In this document: positions 24,487-36,146 of the stretch, one piece after another
Position numbering within the stretch: the stretch's first letter is position 1
Layout: each line of letters begins with the position of its first letter
Assembly: GCA_038503075.1 (NCBI GenBank)
Contig: JBCAML010000012.1
Location: 868,001-932,000, forward strand
Direction: 5' to 3'
Length of the DNA: 64,000 bases
Source: Gyromitra esculenta
Lineage: Eukaryota; Ascomycota; Pezizomycetes; Pezizales; Discinaceae
Position numbers and translations under genes: made by a program
The notes under the pieces: model-generated
The model's input: the letters and a program-made list of their open reading frames with translations, nothing else
Database searches by the model: none
What the model was told of the DNA's origin: nothing

Positions 24487-27116
24487 TCACTTGAACTCGT
24501 CCTTAATTACCCATAGCCCCTTGCCGGGTATAATCTTTCCAACTCTCTTCATAGTGTCCACCATCTTATGAATGTCTCCTTTCAGAATCCTGCCTCTGAA
24601 TGCAGTAGTGATGAACTTTACGGTGACACCCTGCGGGTTGGATCTCAAGAGCGCTTTAAGATCATCATCCGTAATTGGAACTGCAGCGGCTAGATATCAA
24701 TTAGAAAATGCATTCATGGAGAAAGAAGAAGAAATGGTTCATACTGGGAGCCTTTGGCACAACCGAGGCATTTTTGACAGGCAGAGCTGGTGTGATGGCT
24801 CTAGTAAGTGGTGGTGAAAGCGAACTCTTGCGATTTTCGTGTTGGACTTTCTGCTTCTTAACTTCCGATGACTCATTAGACTGTATTTCATCTGGCTTCC
24901 GTTTCTTGTTCCCGTTTTTCACAACCGGAGGTGCCATCAGAGTGTTATTTGCTACGACCCCGTTAGGAGTTTTAACTTTGGTATTATTATTATTGATCCT
25001 CGCAGCAGGAGGTCCCATCACACCATCATTCACCACGGCCCCGTTGGGGGCTACGGCTTTTGTACTGGTCTTTCTAGTAGGGGGCCCAACAAGAATATTA
25101 TTCATCATGATCCCGTTAGGGCCTTTGACTTTGGCACTATTATTGATTTTGGCAGCTCGGTTGTTTGTATTAGGCCTCTTGAATGGTGGCCCTTTCTCCG
25201 AGCATTCGTCGGATCCTGTAATAGAACTTGCCGAGCGTTTGCTGTTGGGGATCACGCCTAAAGTAGGAGGAGCAGTTATCAGAGTAGCAGTTGTTGGAGT
25301 AGAATTAGGGGCCTCTCTTTGTTTCCCCCCTAAAGCGATGAGTGTAGTAGGGATGGTGGATGATTCTCCGACAGTTTGGACTTTCCCAGCCTTCTTTTTG
25401 GCAGTTTCCTTGCGTTTTGCTGCAGCTTTAAGTTTCTTCTCCGTTAAGTCAGATAATCTTTTGGCCTCCTTGGCGGCTTCTGCAACTTTCTTGTCTTCTT
25501 CGGCCTTGAGCTTGGCCTCTACTTCTTTTTTACGCGCTTCGGCAAGACGTATAACTTCATCTTCGTCCTCAGATTCCTCGGACTATTTAAACATTAATAT
25601 CTTTAAATTGGGGAAAGTGACCGTAGTTTAGAGTGATAACTCACGGATGCATATGGGTTCGAGTCAGAATCCGAATTATAATTGTAATTCCCTTCACGTT
25701 TCCTCAGTACCTTCTTTGTTCGTTTGCCATGCTTCTTAGTGGCAATGGTGAGTTTCATCTGCTCCTCTTTTTCTGCATCATATAGTCTCTCGTCGCGAAC
25801 GCCCAAGGCGTTTGCGCTGAGCTGTTCTTTTTTAATTCGTTTCTACGTCAAGATAAAATATTATCCTTTAGAAGTGAAATAGGACGATTATAATGAATGA
25901 GGTTTTGCTAGTGAAAACTTACCTCAATCTCCTTCCGTTCATCATCATCATCGCCATCGAAACCATAAACCTGCCCCGCATCATCGTTATCGAAACGATC
26001 GTCATCGTAATCGATTTCCTCTCGATCAGGCTTGACATCCTCAGCTCCCTTCGTGGTGAATACTCTTTTGACACCATGTCTTATGTTCTTGTTGTAGAGT
26101 GCCTGTTCTGCAGCGGTAAGTTGTTCGTCTTCCTCCTCCTTGACTTTAACAGCCTTCATCCAACTCGGAATCTCGTCCAGCCTCTTTTTAACCGCCGTTG
26201 CTTCCTCCACCGACAGCTTGAATTTGTTCACCTGACGGAATTTGTACCATTTCTCTATAGGGATCATCCTCATGCTCCTATCATCGTCACCGTGAACCAA
26301 GGCAACGAAGGCGCCGTTACTCATATTCTGTTCACGCTGGCCCTGCCAAGTATTGGTATTATCAAAATCCTCAATAAACCACGGTTGCGATTCTTCATAC
26401 CGCATCCTCGCATTTGCAGTATCGTGACGGAAAACCTGCTCAGTTTTCTTCGCGAACTTATTCCTCTTCTTAGCAGCAACACCATAGGGTGCAATTTTAG
26501 ATTCTATCTCTGCCTTCTCAGCGGCCTTTTGGGTACGCTCCAAGTCACGGGATTCTTTCTCTTCGTCATAGACAGGAGCTTGCTGAGCGGCGAGGACACG
26601 CGCTGCTTCAGATTCTTTCATGCCTCCGAGCGGTGCGCTGGGATCTCTTCGGTGGAGCTTGATGGGTCTACCAAACTCATTCGGGTTCAGGAGATCTACT
26701 TTCCGTGGCACACCGATTGTTTGCCCGGGGCGCTGAGGGTCGGGGACTTGATCGAAGCGTTTCGGGTGCATGCGGATTACATGGTGTCTGAGGCCCTTGA
26801 GCACGGAGGCTTTCGTGGTGACGAGTCTGTAGCTAACCCAATCGGAGTCGTTGATGGGTGTAGCCTTTGCTTCTTGACTGGCTGCGGTAGCAGTGGAGGA
26901 AAGAGTGGCCCATTTGTTGCCGAGTCTTTGCGCTTTGATTTCGGAGGGTTTACCAGCAACGGTGGGAGGCGCACGCTTTTCGGCGGGGCGGCGGGGGGCA
27001 CGGCGTGCGAGGAGGGGGTTGCCTTCGTTAGGATTAGGACGCACGCGGGCTATTTTACGGGGGGCTTCGCTTGAAGCTGCATCTGCTGGAGACGCTGTTG
27101 GGAGATTGGTACTCAT
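24487..27116 (-). CDS. tfg1: Transcription initiation factor IIF, alpha subunit (RAP74/Tfg1)
   Basis: Four exons, 25923-27116, 25645-25842, 24745-25582 and 24487-24689, join in frame to 810 aa. The N-terminal part matches fungal RAP74: SDWVSYRLVTTK, the LNPNEFGRPIKLHRRDP block and the ESQPWFIEDFDNTNTWQGQRE..FVALVH segment that forms the TFIIF dimer fold. An acidic middle (DDDRFDNDDAGQVYG) and a long Lys/Glu/Ala-rich linker follow. The last exon encodes a winged helix (DDLKALLRSNPQGVTVKFI..GRILKG..KVGKIIPGKGLWV), the FCP1/TFIIB-binding end. TFIIF recruits and stabilises RNA polymerase II in the preinitiation complex. The linker holds three degenerate PNG repeats. The ATG at 27116 is preferred over one at 27368, because the extra 84 residues are unlike the family and lie in likely 5' UTR. 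Confidence 0.93.
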
Positions 27117-28109
27117 GATGGCGGGGTGTGAGAAATTTGAGAAACTTTGATAATGACTCGTGAAGATGTTTGAAATCAAAGGGTCAGTAGCAGTTAGATG
27201 CAGACAGCGAGGTTGAGGTATCAAACAGATTTTCAGCAAGAAGAGAGATTTAGTGAGGAGCAGCACGGTATGGTGGGGGGTGGCGGGGAGAGGGAAGAAA
27301 GAGGGAAATAAACGTGGGAGAAACAAAGAAACAAAAGCCAATGACTGACATGCCTGTTTTGGCTCCATTCTATGTATTTTAGATGGTGAGAAGCAACCCT
27401 TACCCTAATCACAGCAACCAACAACCGCGGTAATCACTTATTGCACAACGCTCTTCTCGCCCACCGACTAACTTATAATAGAATGCGAATATATAGCCTG
27501 TACATGTAGTTAACTATATGCAGTAGAAGCATTGTTTTAAGGACAGCAACAGCAGCAATCTTTTACGGCTATCCTTTGTAGTGTTATATTTCTATGTGGT
27601 ATTTTAATATGCCTGGCTTGTTGCTTCTTTAATTTAACGACCATCGATCTACTTCACCTCTATCCTCATTCGTCTACTATGGGCGTTATCTAGGAATCCC
27701 CAGGTCCTAAACCATTCTGCCCCCTAGTAATGCAACAACCTACCCGAAAACCAACTCCTCTCCCCCTTTCATAGTACTATTACGCAAGATTCAAACGAAG
27801 CCAATAGATATATAATGGTAACAAATACAACTTTTTTTTCCTTCATACTGTTACAACGCAAGAGAGGTGATCTTGAATTTCCGTCAACTACCCGAATAAA
27901 AGAAGAAGAAAAAGAAGTCACGAAGTCTGACTAAAAAAAAGAAAGAAAACACCCCTACCCCCTAGATACATAGCCAGAAGAAGAAGAAGAAGAAGAAGAA
28001 GAAAGATACGCACAACCAATTTTCCATTTTTATTTAAGAAAACACCCTGCCTCCCCCCCCCCTTTTCATAAAAAAAACACCAAGGTAATCGTCGCTACGA
28101 AAGATAGTC
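27117..28109. other. Intergenic between TFIIF alpha and eIF5B
   Basis: Upstream region of TFIIF alpha and 3' flank of eIF5B. It holds a TACATGTA (27501-27508), a GAA run (27978-28003) and long pyrimidine and purine tracts. No gene seen. Confidence 0.5.
27978..28003. repeat. GAA trinucleotide repeat
   Basis: About eight tandem AGA/GAA units in the 3' flank of eIF5B. Confidence 0.85.
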
Positions 28110-31100
28110 TCAAGTGATGTTGAACACCTTCTTTAAATTAACCATCAAGTGCCAATCCTCCTTTGAAACCTCCTCTCTGAAGTGGGTCTTGAGCGTATCG
28201 ATCGTCTTCCTTGAAATGAGCGAATATAGCGTATCCTTCTCTTCCAACTGTCGTCCGTACAACGGCTGATTCGGACCTTCGATCTTGACAGCGACCGAAG
28301 GCTGTCCCTTCTTAACGACCGGAATCGCCTTGTGGTTCAATTCGATAGATGTTCTATAATAACGGTCAGTACTAGATAACGAAAGCGAAGGAATGGATAA
28401 AACATACACTCTCCCTAAATTAACAGTCTCTACCTCACCGGTAATCGGGTTCTTCTTCACTGCACAAATTGGTGTTCCGATTCTTAGACTGCCCTCCACG
28501 ACATCCACACCCACCACGATGGGATCCTTCTTGTTGAACACAGCCACGGGGTTTAAGATACAAGGGAACACTGCGTTTGCCGCACTCTCTTTCTTCTTCA
28601 ATGCCAGCGCCTCTGCCTGGTGCGCTGTGAACGCATCGAATAGATGATAGATGATGTCCGCTGTGAAGATCTTGACGCCGACATCGTCTGCGTACTGTTG
28701 CGCTTCTTTATCAATTTTAACGTCGAAACATAGCATCACAGCATACTCTTTATGTTTCTCCAACATAGTTCCAGCGCGCATCACGTCCCTCTTGTAGATG
28801 GGCCCGATGCTGATGGTTGCCACAGGAATCTTCATCTGTTTCAGGAACTCGAGCAATGCCTCCAAGGAACCAAGAGTGGAGGCTTGTACCGCCACACCTG
28901 CTCCGCTAGTTGACACCTTACTGAACAGCTGTTCTAAATCACTCATGACCTCCTCCTCGAGATCCTCCTCATCGTCACCTGGGCCAACGACAAGTAGTCG
29001 TGAACCAGCAATAGCATGCTCAAGGTCGTTGGCCGCAATCTTGACACCTAGCGCTGCCTTTACTTCTTTGTGGTGTACGTAACTCCCCTTGATTCTCAGC
29101 TCCTTTAGGGGCTGCGGGGTTAGCAGTGCTCTGACGTTTGTTGTTATTGCGCCGTTCAGACCACACATGACAATGCGATCACCTTCTCTTAGGACGCCGT
29201 TAGACAAGATGACGTCGATCGTGGTACCTAAACCCTCGATCACCTTGACTTCAAGGACTGTGCATTCAAGTTCAGAAAGATACATGAGTTTCTCGGCCAT
29301 GCGCTGCTGGGTGAGCGAAACGAGCAGCTTGAGCATGTCAGGGATACCCTCGCCGGTGTGTGCGGATGTGGGCACAAGGGAGACGTATTTGCCGACGTTT
29401 TTGTTTTCGTAGTAGAGGGCGCTATTGAGACCTTGTTCTTGCAGCGCAACGATTGTCTTGTCGAGACGGTCTTTGAATTCGGATTGAACGGATCGCTTTT
29501 GCTTGCCGAGCGAGTCCCTGAAACCGTTGTCCGGGATGGCTTTCCAGTCGTAGAGACGATCGATCTAGAGAGATGTTAGCTATATGTAACAAGAGAGAGG
29601 TGGAGGAGACGAACCTTGTTCAGCGCAACGATGAAAGGTGTCTTTCGATCTCTCAAGAGCTGAATACTCTCAATCGTCTGTGGCTCCAATCCGTGCATAA
29701 TATCAATAACCAAAATGGCAATATTACACAGCGAACTTCCTCTACTCCTCAAATTTGTGAAACTCTCGTGCCCTGGAGTATCAATGACCAACAGCCCAGG
29801 AACCTTAAACTCCATACTCCCGTCCTGATTTACCACTGCCGTCTTCTGCTTAATCGCCTCCATCGGGAAGTAGGTTGCACCAATCTGCTGCGTGATACCT
29901 CCGGCTTCACCTTCTTGCACGTTAGTCTGCCTAATCTTATCAAGGAGCTTCGTCTTTCCGGTATCGACGTGACCAAGAATACAACAGATAGGGGAGCGCA
30001 GGTCATTGATGGAAGCTGCAGCTTTGGCCTCCGCGAGTTGCTTTTGGCGACGAGCGGCAGCTTCCTCTTTTCGTTGGGCAATCTGGCGCTGTGCGACGGT
30101 CTGGTCCTCTTCTTCGCTGTCGGATTCTTCTTCCTCGGAGTCAAATTTTCCTCGGGCGGGTTTTGCACCGTTGGCGGCGGTAGGTTTACCAGTGGTTTTA
30201 GCGCCACCATTTTCTAAGACATAGTAAGTAGGTATGTTTGAGGGGGAGTTGTGAACGGAGAATACCTGGTTTCTTGGGGGCAACATCTTCCTCTTCGTCT
30301 TCTGTCTCTTGATCCCATGATTCTTTGACGTTTCCGTCTTCATCAAGGGCTTCTTCCCAGCTGTCGAGCACATCTGCGTCACCCTTTGCTTTTGCTGTAG
30401 TAGTTTCTGTCAGCATTCCGAATTTGCAAATTTACAAGTCCCCTGGTCATACCTGCTTCCTCTTCAGCCTTCCTCTTCACCTCCTCTTCCTCCTTTGCCT
30501 TCTTCTCCGCCGCTAGTCGTTCCTCTTCCTTCTTGGCCTCCGCAGCTTTCTCCTCTTCTGTCGGGCCTTTGGGCTCCTTTCCGCCCTTCTTCTTTTTCTT
30601 GTCGAAGACCGACTTCTTTTTCTCCTCCGAGCCTTCGAGACCCGCAACAATCATACCTGCATCTCGCATCTGCTGCAATCGCAGTTCCGCTAATCGTGCA
30701 GCCTCCTTTTGTTTCGGCGTGAGGTACTTCCCTGCCTTCTTCAACTCTTCTTTCTTCAATCGCTCCTTTTCCTTCTTCTTCGCCTTCAGTTCCTCCTTCT
30801 TTCGCTCCTCTTCTGCAATTCGTTGCTCTTCTTCTTCCTCTCTCCTGCGTTCCTCCTCCTCTAGGCGTTTTAGCTCTTCCTCTTGTTGGCGACGGAGTTC
30901 TTGCTGGCGCTGCAAAGCTAAAAGGGCCGCGGGGGCTCTTTTGCCTTTCCCAGCCTTTCCCGGGGCTTCAGGTGCGGGAGTGGCGGCTGTAGGGGCAGCC
31001 CTTTCAGCAACTTTAGGAGCAGCCTTTCCGGCAGGTTCAGCAGCCTCTCCGGATTCTTGCTTTTTACGAGCAGCCTGTTTGGGTAGGTTAATTTAGCGAT

Positions 31101-31641
31101 GATAATTCCCAAAAATGTTCTTGGGGGGAGGGAGAATATAATATACTTGTTCCTTCTTCCTCTGCTTTTCTCGTTCCTTCTTCTCCTTCTCCTTCTCCTT
31201 CTTCGACTTGACTCGCCCGCCCGCCTCCTCGTCATCGCCCGCCTCTGAGCCTTGTATCGAGGTTTCCGGCGGCTCCACCTTTGCAGCCGCCTTACCTCCC
31301 TTCTTACCCTTCTTCACCGGGCCGAAATCGTCATCGCCGATCTCCGTCACCTCTACCGGCGGGGTATCGCCTCCCGTTGGCGTCGCAGCGTCTTTCTCGT
31401 CGTCTTCCTGGGCGGCGGCGGCTTTTCCGCCTTTACCCTTCTTCTTCTTTTTCTCGGCGTTCTTGCGGATAGCGCTCATGAGGCCGCCGCCAAAGTCGTC
31501 TTCTGCAGGAGCCGCATTGAGGGCGGCGGGCGGCTCGGCGTCTTTGGTTGCTGTGGGTTGCTGGGCGGTGAGGTCTTCGCCGATCTCGTTTTCCCAGGAG
31601 TCGTCTTGGGCCTTCTTGGACTTTTTGTCTTTCTTCGCCAT
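28110..31641 (-). CDS. fun12: Eukaryotic translation initiation factor 5B
   Basis: Six exons, 31147-31641, 30453-31074, 30266-30394, 29615-30213, 28408-29564 and 28110-28353, give 1081 aa. The first 415 residues or so are highly charged, with long Lys/Glu helices, as in other eIF5B N-termini. The GTPase core starts near residue 490: G1 GHVDTGKT (about 496-503), G3 DTPGHESF and G4 NKID, the last split by an intron exactly between NK and ID. The beta-barrel, domain III and C-terminal domain follow ([14 protein letters not shown]; ending in LKKVFNIT). eIF5B joins the 60S subunit to the 48S complex in the cytosol, and its C-terminus contacts eIF1A and Met-tRNA. The last intron (54 nt) has no in-frame stop, so its retention would insert 18 residues. 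The start [10 protein letters not shown] is typical of the family. Confidence 0.95.
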
Positions 31642-32072
31642 GATTGCTGCTGTGTGCAGATGTAGATTTAGGGAGCGAGCGGAGGTTTGCGGTGGTGGAG
31701 TGATGGAGGAGGAGATAGTGGCGGAGGGATGTGGTGGCGAAGAAATGGGGGTTGAAGTGCAGTGGGTGGTCGTTGCTTGGTGGGGTTGGACTTTTGAGTG
31801 CGCGCCAAGACTTCGTCCGCTAATCAGCGTTTATCGGAGGGATTGGCGTGGTTTGGCGTATGGAAATGTAATAGCTGGTGGACTGGATGGGAGTATTTTA
31901 CTACGCAGGCGGGATGGTAATTTGGTTTGGTTTGGAATGTTGTGTGGGAATCGCGTGAATGCTGTTGAGGTGATGGCATGGGAGGATCCTGAGGAATTTC
32001 ATACTTGCTGTGGGGCGTAGTTTGGGTGAAGAGCTTTATTTGATCCTAAGATACTAGGTAGGTGACCGAATA

Positions 32073-32190
32073 GCTGCCGTGGGGCGGTGTGGGGATTTGG
32101 TTCAAGGCAATAGATGTAGAGTACATATGTAGTTGCCGTGAGGCGGTGTTTACGGTCTACTCAAGGCAACGAACAAGGCGCTGATGTAGT
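32073..32190. repeat. Imperfect tandem duplication, period 59 bp
   Basis: TGCCGTGGGGCGGTGT (32075) and TGCCGTGAGGCGGTGT (32134) are 59 bases apart, as are TCAAGGCAA (32102 and 32161). The intervening sequence has diverged. A partial earlier copy, TGCTGTGGGGCG, begins at 32006. It is an old local duplication upstream of eIF5B. Confidence 0.7.
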
Positions 32191-32227
32191 TTTAAAAGAG
32201 ATAGTGTATCGATTTTAGGACTTCAAT

Positions 32228-32244
32228 CGAGTGATCCTGTGTGA
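32228..32244 (-). promoter_or_regulatory. Bipartite element TCAC-N6-TCACTCG
   Basis: Perfect minus-strand copy with spacer ACAGGA, just beyond the 59-bp tandem duplication and about 590 bp upstream of the eIF5B start. Confidence 0.5.
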
Positions 32245-32894
32245 TAGCTGATATGTTTGGTTCTGTTCTTAATCTTGTTAGTGTGGACTGGGCAAGGTAG
32301 TAGAACTTATTCCAGCCCACAAGAAGAAGTACATGTAATATGAGTATATGGGCCACTCTTTATTATAGTGGGTGTCTAATTTCTCTTGATTATCATTTCT
32401 ACCTTCAGCCTTCCCTATACACTAAAGGCATAGTCTCCCGATTTGCCTCCCCATACAGATTTTAAGATGTTTCAGATGCCTTACTGGCAGTAGCGGTTTG
32501 TTTAAGGACTGACTAAAACTTGTCTCACGATGAGTAAGGAACGGTTTGTAATAGGCTCCATCCATGACATAGGTCACGAACAATGGGCGAAGCCACGCCC
32601 CAAAACATAGAAAAGCCAAGAGTGCAGATATTTTTGATTCCTTACAAGTGCTTTTTACTGTCTTACCCTCCAGAATATTTCAATGCTGCGAGATAAATCA
32701 CTTTACGGACAACAACTCAATTCTTAAGTCCTATAATTGCACAAAAAGAAGTATTGCGGGAAGACACCCTACAATAGTGTAGCCGCTAAAACTCGTCAGT
32801 TTCCCATAGGCATCGGTTTTTACCACGGTAGACGTCCTCTAGATTTAGAAGACATCGGTCTTCCCGCCAGCCGTATCTATCTGATCCGATACGC

Positions 32895-33842
32895 CTAGCA
32901 ATAGCCTCTCTCCAGCGTGTTTCGATTTGTAGAAACCCATTGAATAGCGTTTTGTAAGGTCATAAAATTGCTGCATTGAAGACAGTATAGCTCACTGATG
33001 ATGTCCAAGTAACCTGGCACGGTGATGTACATCTGTGGCCCATCTCCGCAGGGCTGACTAAATCTGGATGGGAGCGTAGTAGCCATCATAACATGAGTCG
33101 CAGTGAGGAAATAATTGCGGTCTTGGGTGTACCTATTTCTTGAAGTTATTGGCGTGATGGAAATACTGGCAGTACCCTTATCCTCACGGCCTTCAGTCAT
33201 TCCGATTGATGGTCCAAGACAAATGGGTCCTGGCTTCGGGCTTGCACGCCGAGGGCTAGACAGACTCTGCAGCCATCTGATATCATATCAAGTACCATCC
33301 TTTCAGTAGATAGAACCACCACCACAGTCCCAACAGCATAGTCGATCGAGACCCCAATATTCATAACCGTTAGATCTCTAGCAAGCACAGCTGCACCTGA
33401 AAGCCTCTCCCTAACGACTCACATTGCAGCCATAGCATCGTCAGAGGACTCCAAAAACCCTAAACGGGTTGGGCAGGAACGCAGTATCGGCGACACCACC
33501 CCCATTCGTTCGCGTTATATGTTGAAATGCCACTGCTTGCTGGAGCTGGAATCTAATCCAGATAGCTAGAGAATAGAGCTATCCACAACATAAATGGACG
33601 GCTTAACTATTTGGAATAGTAGCTAAAATGCGATGCACACCCTTCAATAAATAAATATACTCATCTTGGAGTCGCTGCCCGTACTTCCGAACCCCCCACC
33701 ACAATATAAGAAGGAGATATTCACTGCAGTCATTAAAGAACTTAAGTTGTGTCCCTGCAAGCCGACATAGGTTCTGTTTGGCACCTTCGTCGCCGTCTAA
33801 GAGGTCCGTGGCGGCCGCGCCGGACATCTCGTACGTCGTCAT
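32895..33842 (-). pseudogene. Probable remnant of a fungal trypsin-like hypothetical protein
   Basis: Three minus-strand segments look related but do not join cleanly. The 5' segment (33603-33842) encodes 79 aa with an amphipathic helical stretch (LKFFNDCSEYLLLILWWG). A middle segment (33197-33388) has a hydrophobic beta-strand pattern. The 3' segment (32895-about 33260) contains GPSIGMTEGREDKGTAS followed by YFLTATHVM. A GPSIG, EGT and xxHV pattern of this sort is typical of large fungal hypothetical proteins with a trypsin-like fold, the HV being the catalytic-His strand. The frame then stops at GYC, short of where the Asp and Ser strands should follow. Frame changes between segments have no convincing introns. 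A gene with unusual splicing is possible; a truncated relic is more likely. Confidence 0.35.
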
Positions 33843-34541
33843 GACTGGCTGGTGGGGGTTTTAAGTTAGCGAATGTCCTAGACGCAAATAATACTTATTG
33901 GCATCCGAAACTTTGTGTCTTTTGTCAGTAGGTTCTTTGGAGTAGGTTCTTCGAATACTGTGAGAAGTGGTGTAATCTGAACACGGTCGAAGACACAGTG
34001 GATGGTGGGTTGCTTGAAGGGAACGGGATAAGTTGTGTTATGTAATCTGAGAAGACCTATTTAAAGGAACCTTCTCATGACTTTGCCAGGCTATGGTAAG
34101 TGATATCACGTCATTCATTCCTGTGACATGCGATTTTAAGTCATATCCGGTATCAGGGCAGGTATTTTCTGAACAAAGTGTTTGAAGACGGACCTTGGGA
34201 GCTGGTTGGATACATGGAGTTAACGTAGAGAACGAAAGGGAATGTGGCTAACAGCCTAGGGTGTCTCTGTCTTAGAGAGCGGGGCATCGTAGCATTTAGC
34301 GAGTAAATAGAACAATAAAAGGGCATGATCTTGGGCGTCATAGACCCCATATCTAAGCTGAACCAAACAAACAAACAAATCACAAACTCTCACTCGCAAA
34401 AGTCAAATTCGAGTGACATTATATGATACTATGCAAACCCCTCCCCAAATGCCGGCCAAAGACTACGAGAAGAGTGAAAAAGAAAAATCCAATTCCGATG
34501 ATCGTGGCAAAATTGCTCGTCTCTCCTGATCGAGAATATTG
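33843..34541. other. Intergenic, 0.7 kb
   Basis: No gene seen. It contains a bipartite element at 34380-34396 and the 3' flank of the 435-aa gene. Confidence 0.5.
34380..34396 (+). promoter_or_regulatory. Bipartite element TCAC-N6-TCACTCG
   Basis: Both half-sites are perfect; the spacer AAACTC ends in C instead of the usual A. It lies about 145 bp beyond the stop of the 435-aa gene. Confidence 0.45.
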
Positions 34542-36146
34542 CTAACTATTATCTCTTCCACCTCTATGTTTTTTCCCGCCCTTCTTCCGCTTCTTCTTCT
34601 TCCCCTTAGTCCCCGGCTCCATTTCTACCTTTACCTCATCAAATGCAGGTTCTTCTTTCTCCTTTTTACTAGTAGCTATCGGCGCGTCAGGTCCAAACGC
34701 CATCTTAGCAGCCCTCGCCTCCCAACCATCGGGGACGTCCTCCTTCTCCTCCTTCCTCTTAACCTTCCTCACAATCCTCTGCGGGCTTTCCATCCATTCT
34801 ATTTTATTCAAAAATGCTAACACCCTCTCCCACATAATGATCAGACACCTCTTGAGTGTCTTCATCCTCACTTCCACCATCCCAAACACACCATCCGCCA
34901 AACCAGCCCTTGAAGCGCCGACTTTCAACGTGATACACACACCTACCACTCCCGCTAGGATCCCGCCAATTTCTTCAATCTGAAACATATTCACTGCAGA
35001 GACAGGAAAACCCTTGCGAAGTTTTGTGGACTCTGGGTGACCGAATAGATCCCGTCGGATGCGGTCGGGGTGGCGGTAGAAGTAGGTTTCGAGGACACGG
35101 AGGTGGATGCTTAGTTTGGAGGTGTAAGAGCGCATGTGGGGGACGCTTTCTTTGAGATCTGAAGAGAGGAGATTTGTAGATAGGCGGATTAACTTTTGGA
35201 CGGATTGTTGGGCGGTTAGGAACGAGGGTTTTGGGGCGTGGTGGCAGTCGTGGAAGAGGGTGTGAGCGAAGTCTTTTGTGGCTTCGGTACTGGCGTGTGG
35301 GATTGCAGTAGTGCTGACTGCGAAAAGGTTGTTTTTGAGTTTGGTAGCGAGGAAGGTTAGAGTGGTGCTGGATTTTAGGGTGGATTCGTAGAGGGTGTTG
35401 AGACGCTTTTGGGGGGTAGAACGGGGTTGTCTAGTGTTGGGAGTAGAAGGTAGGGCGTTTAGGAGGATAGGGAAGTGGGTGTTGAGGGTGATGGATATGT
35501 CTAAGATAGGAGGGGTTAGGAGGGTGAGGTCGGCAAGGATTCCTCTAGTTGAAAATGTTAGATTGTCTAAATAAAGTAAGGGGGAGAGAGGGATAGAGGG
35601 AGGGAAGACCAACTCGATGACATAGCTCCAAGATAGTAATAGCTGCATTCTTGTCTCGCCGTCAAGGCTTCTCCTAGTGGGCTCTTCATCGATATAAGCT
35701 TCTTTTTGGATATCTTTCAGGATTCTGAGATGGAGTTTAAGTTTATCTGACAAGCGATCCATCTATTTTGAGTTGTATTAGCTTTTTATCCCTTGTACTG
35801 ACTGGTAGTTTCGGTTTATGACTATGGATGAACTATCTAAAGATTTTAGATGGATATTTATAGTCATCCAATCATTTTGAATGAATTATCTAGAATAATT
35901 AAAGAACTCCAAGCAAGCGTCCAGAATCATTTAATTCAAACGGACCATCCAAACCCGGCAAATAACCAAGAGAAACATACAACAACATACCTCAGTCTGT
36001 AGAGCCCTCATCTCAACTGCCAACCTATCCGCCAACGCAGTGGAATTCGACCGCTGTTCCGATCCAGCCCATCCTTGAATGAACTCGAGGACTTTTTCTA
36101 TCTCCTTGATGGTGACAGCGGTCTTGACGGGTACCGGGTTATCCAT
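34542..36146 (-). CDS. Hypothetical 435-aa protein, helical, basic C-terminus
   Basis: I join three exons: 35991-36146, 35614-35762 and 34542-35544. Intron 1 (228 nt) has donor GTATGT, branch GCTAATAC and acceptor AAATAG placed exactly before an internal ATG. The join makes a continuous helix, ALQTEMDRLSDKLKLHL. Intron 2 (69 nt) has a CTAACA branch point and no in-frame stop, so the unspliced frame is also open. Family not recognised. Residues 1-80 are coiled-coil-like, the middle is helical with several Leu-rich stretches, and the tail is Lys-rich (KGKKKKRKKGGKKHRGG), suggesting nuclear or nucleolar location or RNA contact. If intron 1 is wrong, the protein would start at 35762. It is divergent from the 1250-aa gene, with 734 bp between the start codons. 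Confidence 0.65.

Larger units (their letters stand above)
31642..32894. other. Upstream region of eIF5B; 59-bp tandem duplication
   Basis: Probable promoter and leader of eIF5B next to the ATG. Further out are the imperfect 59-bp tandem repeat (32073-32190), a bipartite element (32228) and a TACATGTA (32330-32337). The open frame on the + strand here is antisense to eIF5B and not supported. Confidence 0.45.

Noticed and set aside
24708..25631. 307-codon + strand ORF
   Set aside because: Antisense of TFIIF alpha exon 3; the minus strand carries the conserved protein with proper splice sites.
25893..27074. 393-codon + strand ORF
   Set aside because: Antisense of TFIIF alpha exon 1, with no family resemblance.
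27117..27368. N-terminal extension of TFIIF alpha
   Set aside because: Ser/Leu/Phe-rich sequence unlike the family; the ATG at 27116 gives a family-like start.
31208..32020. 270-codon + strand ORF over the eIF5B start
   Set aside because: It is antisense to the charged N-terminal exon of eIF5B; the Ser/Pro/Phe-rich product is what antisense of Lys/Glu codons gives.
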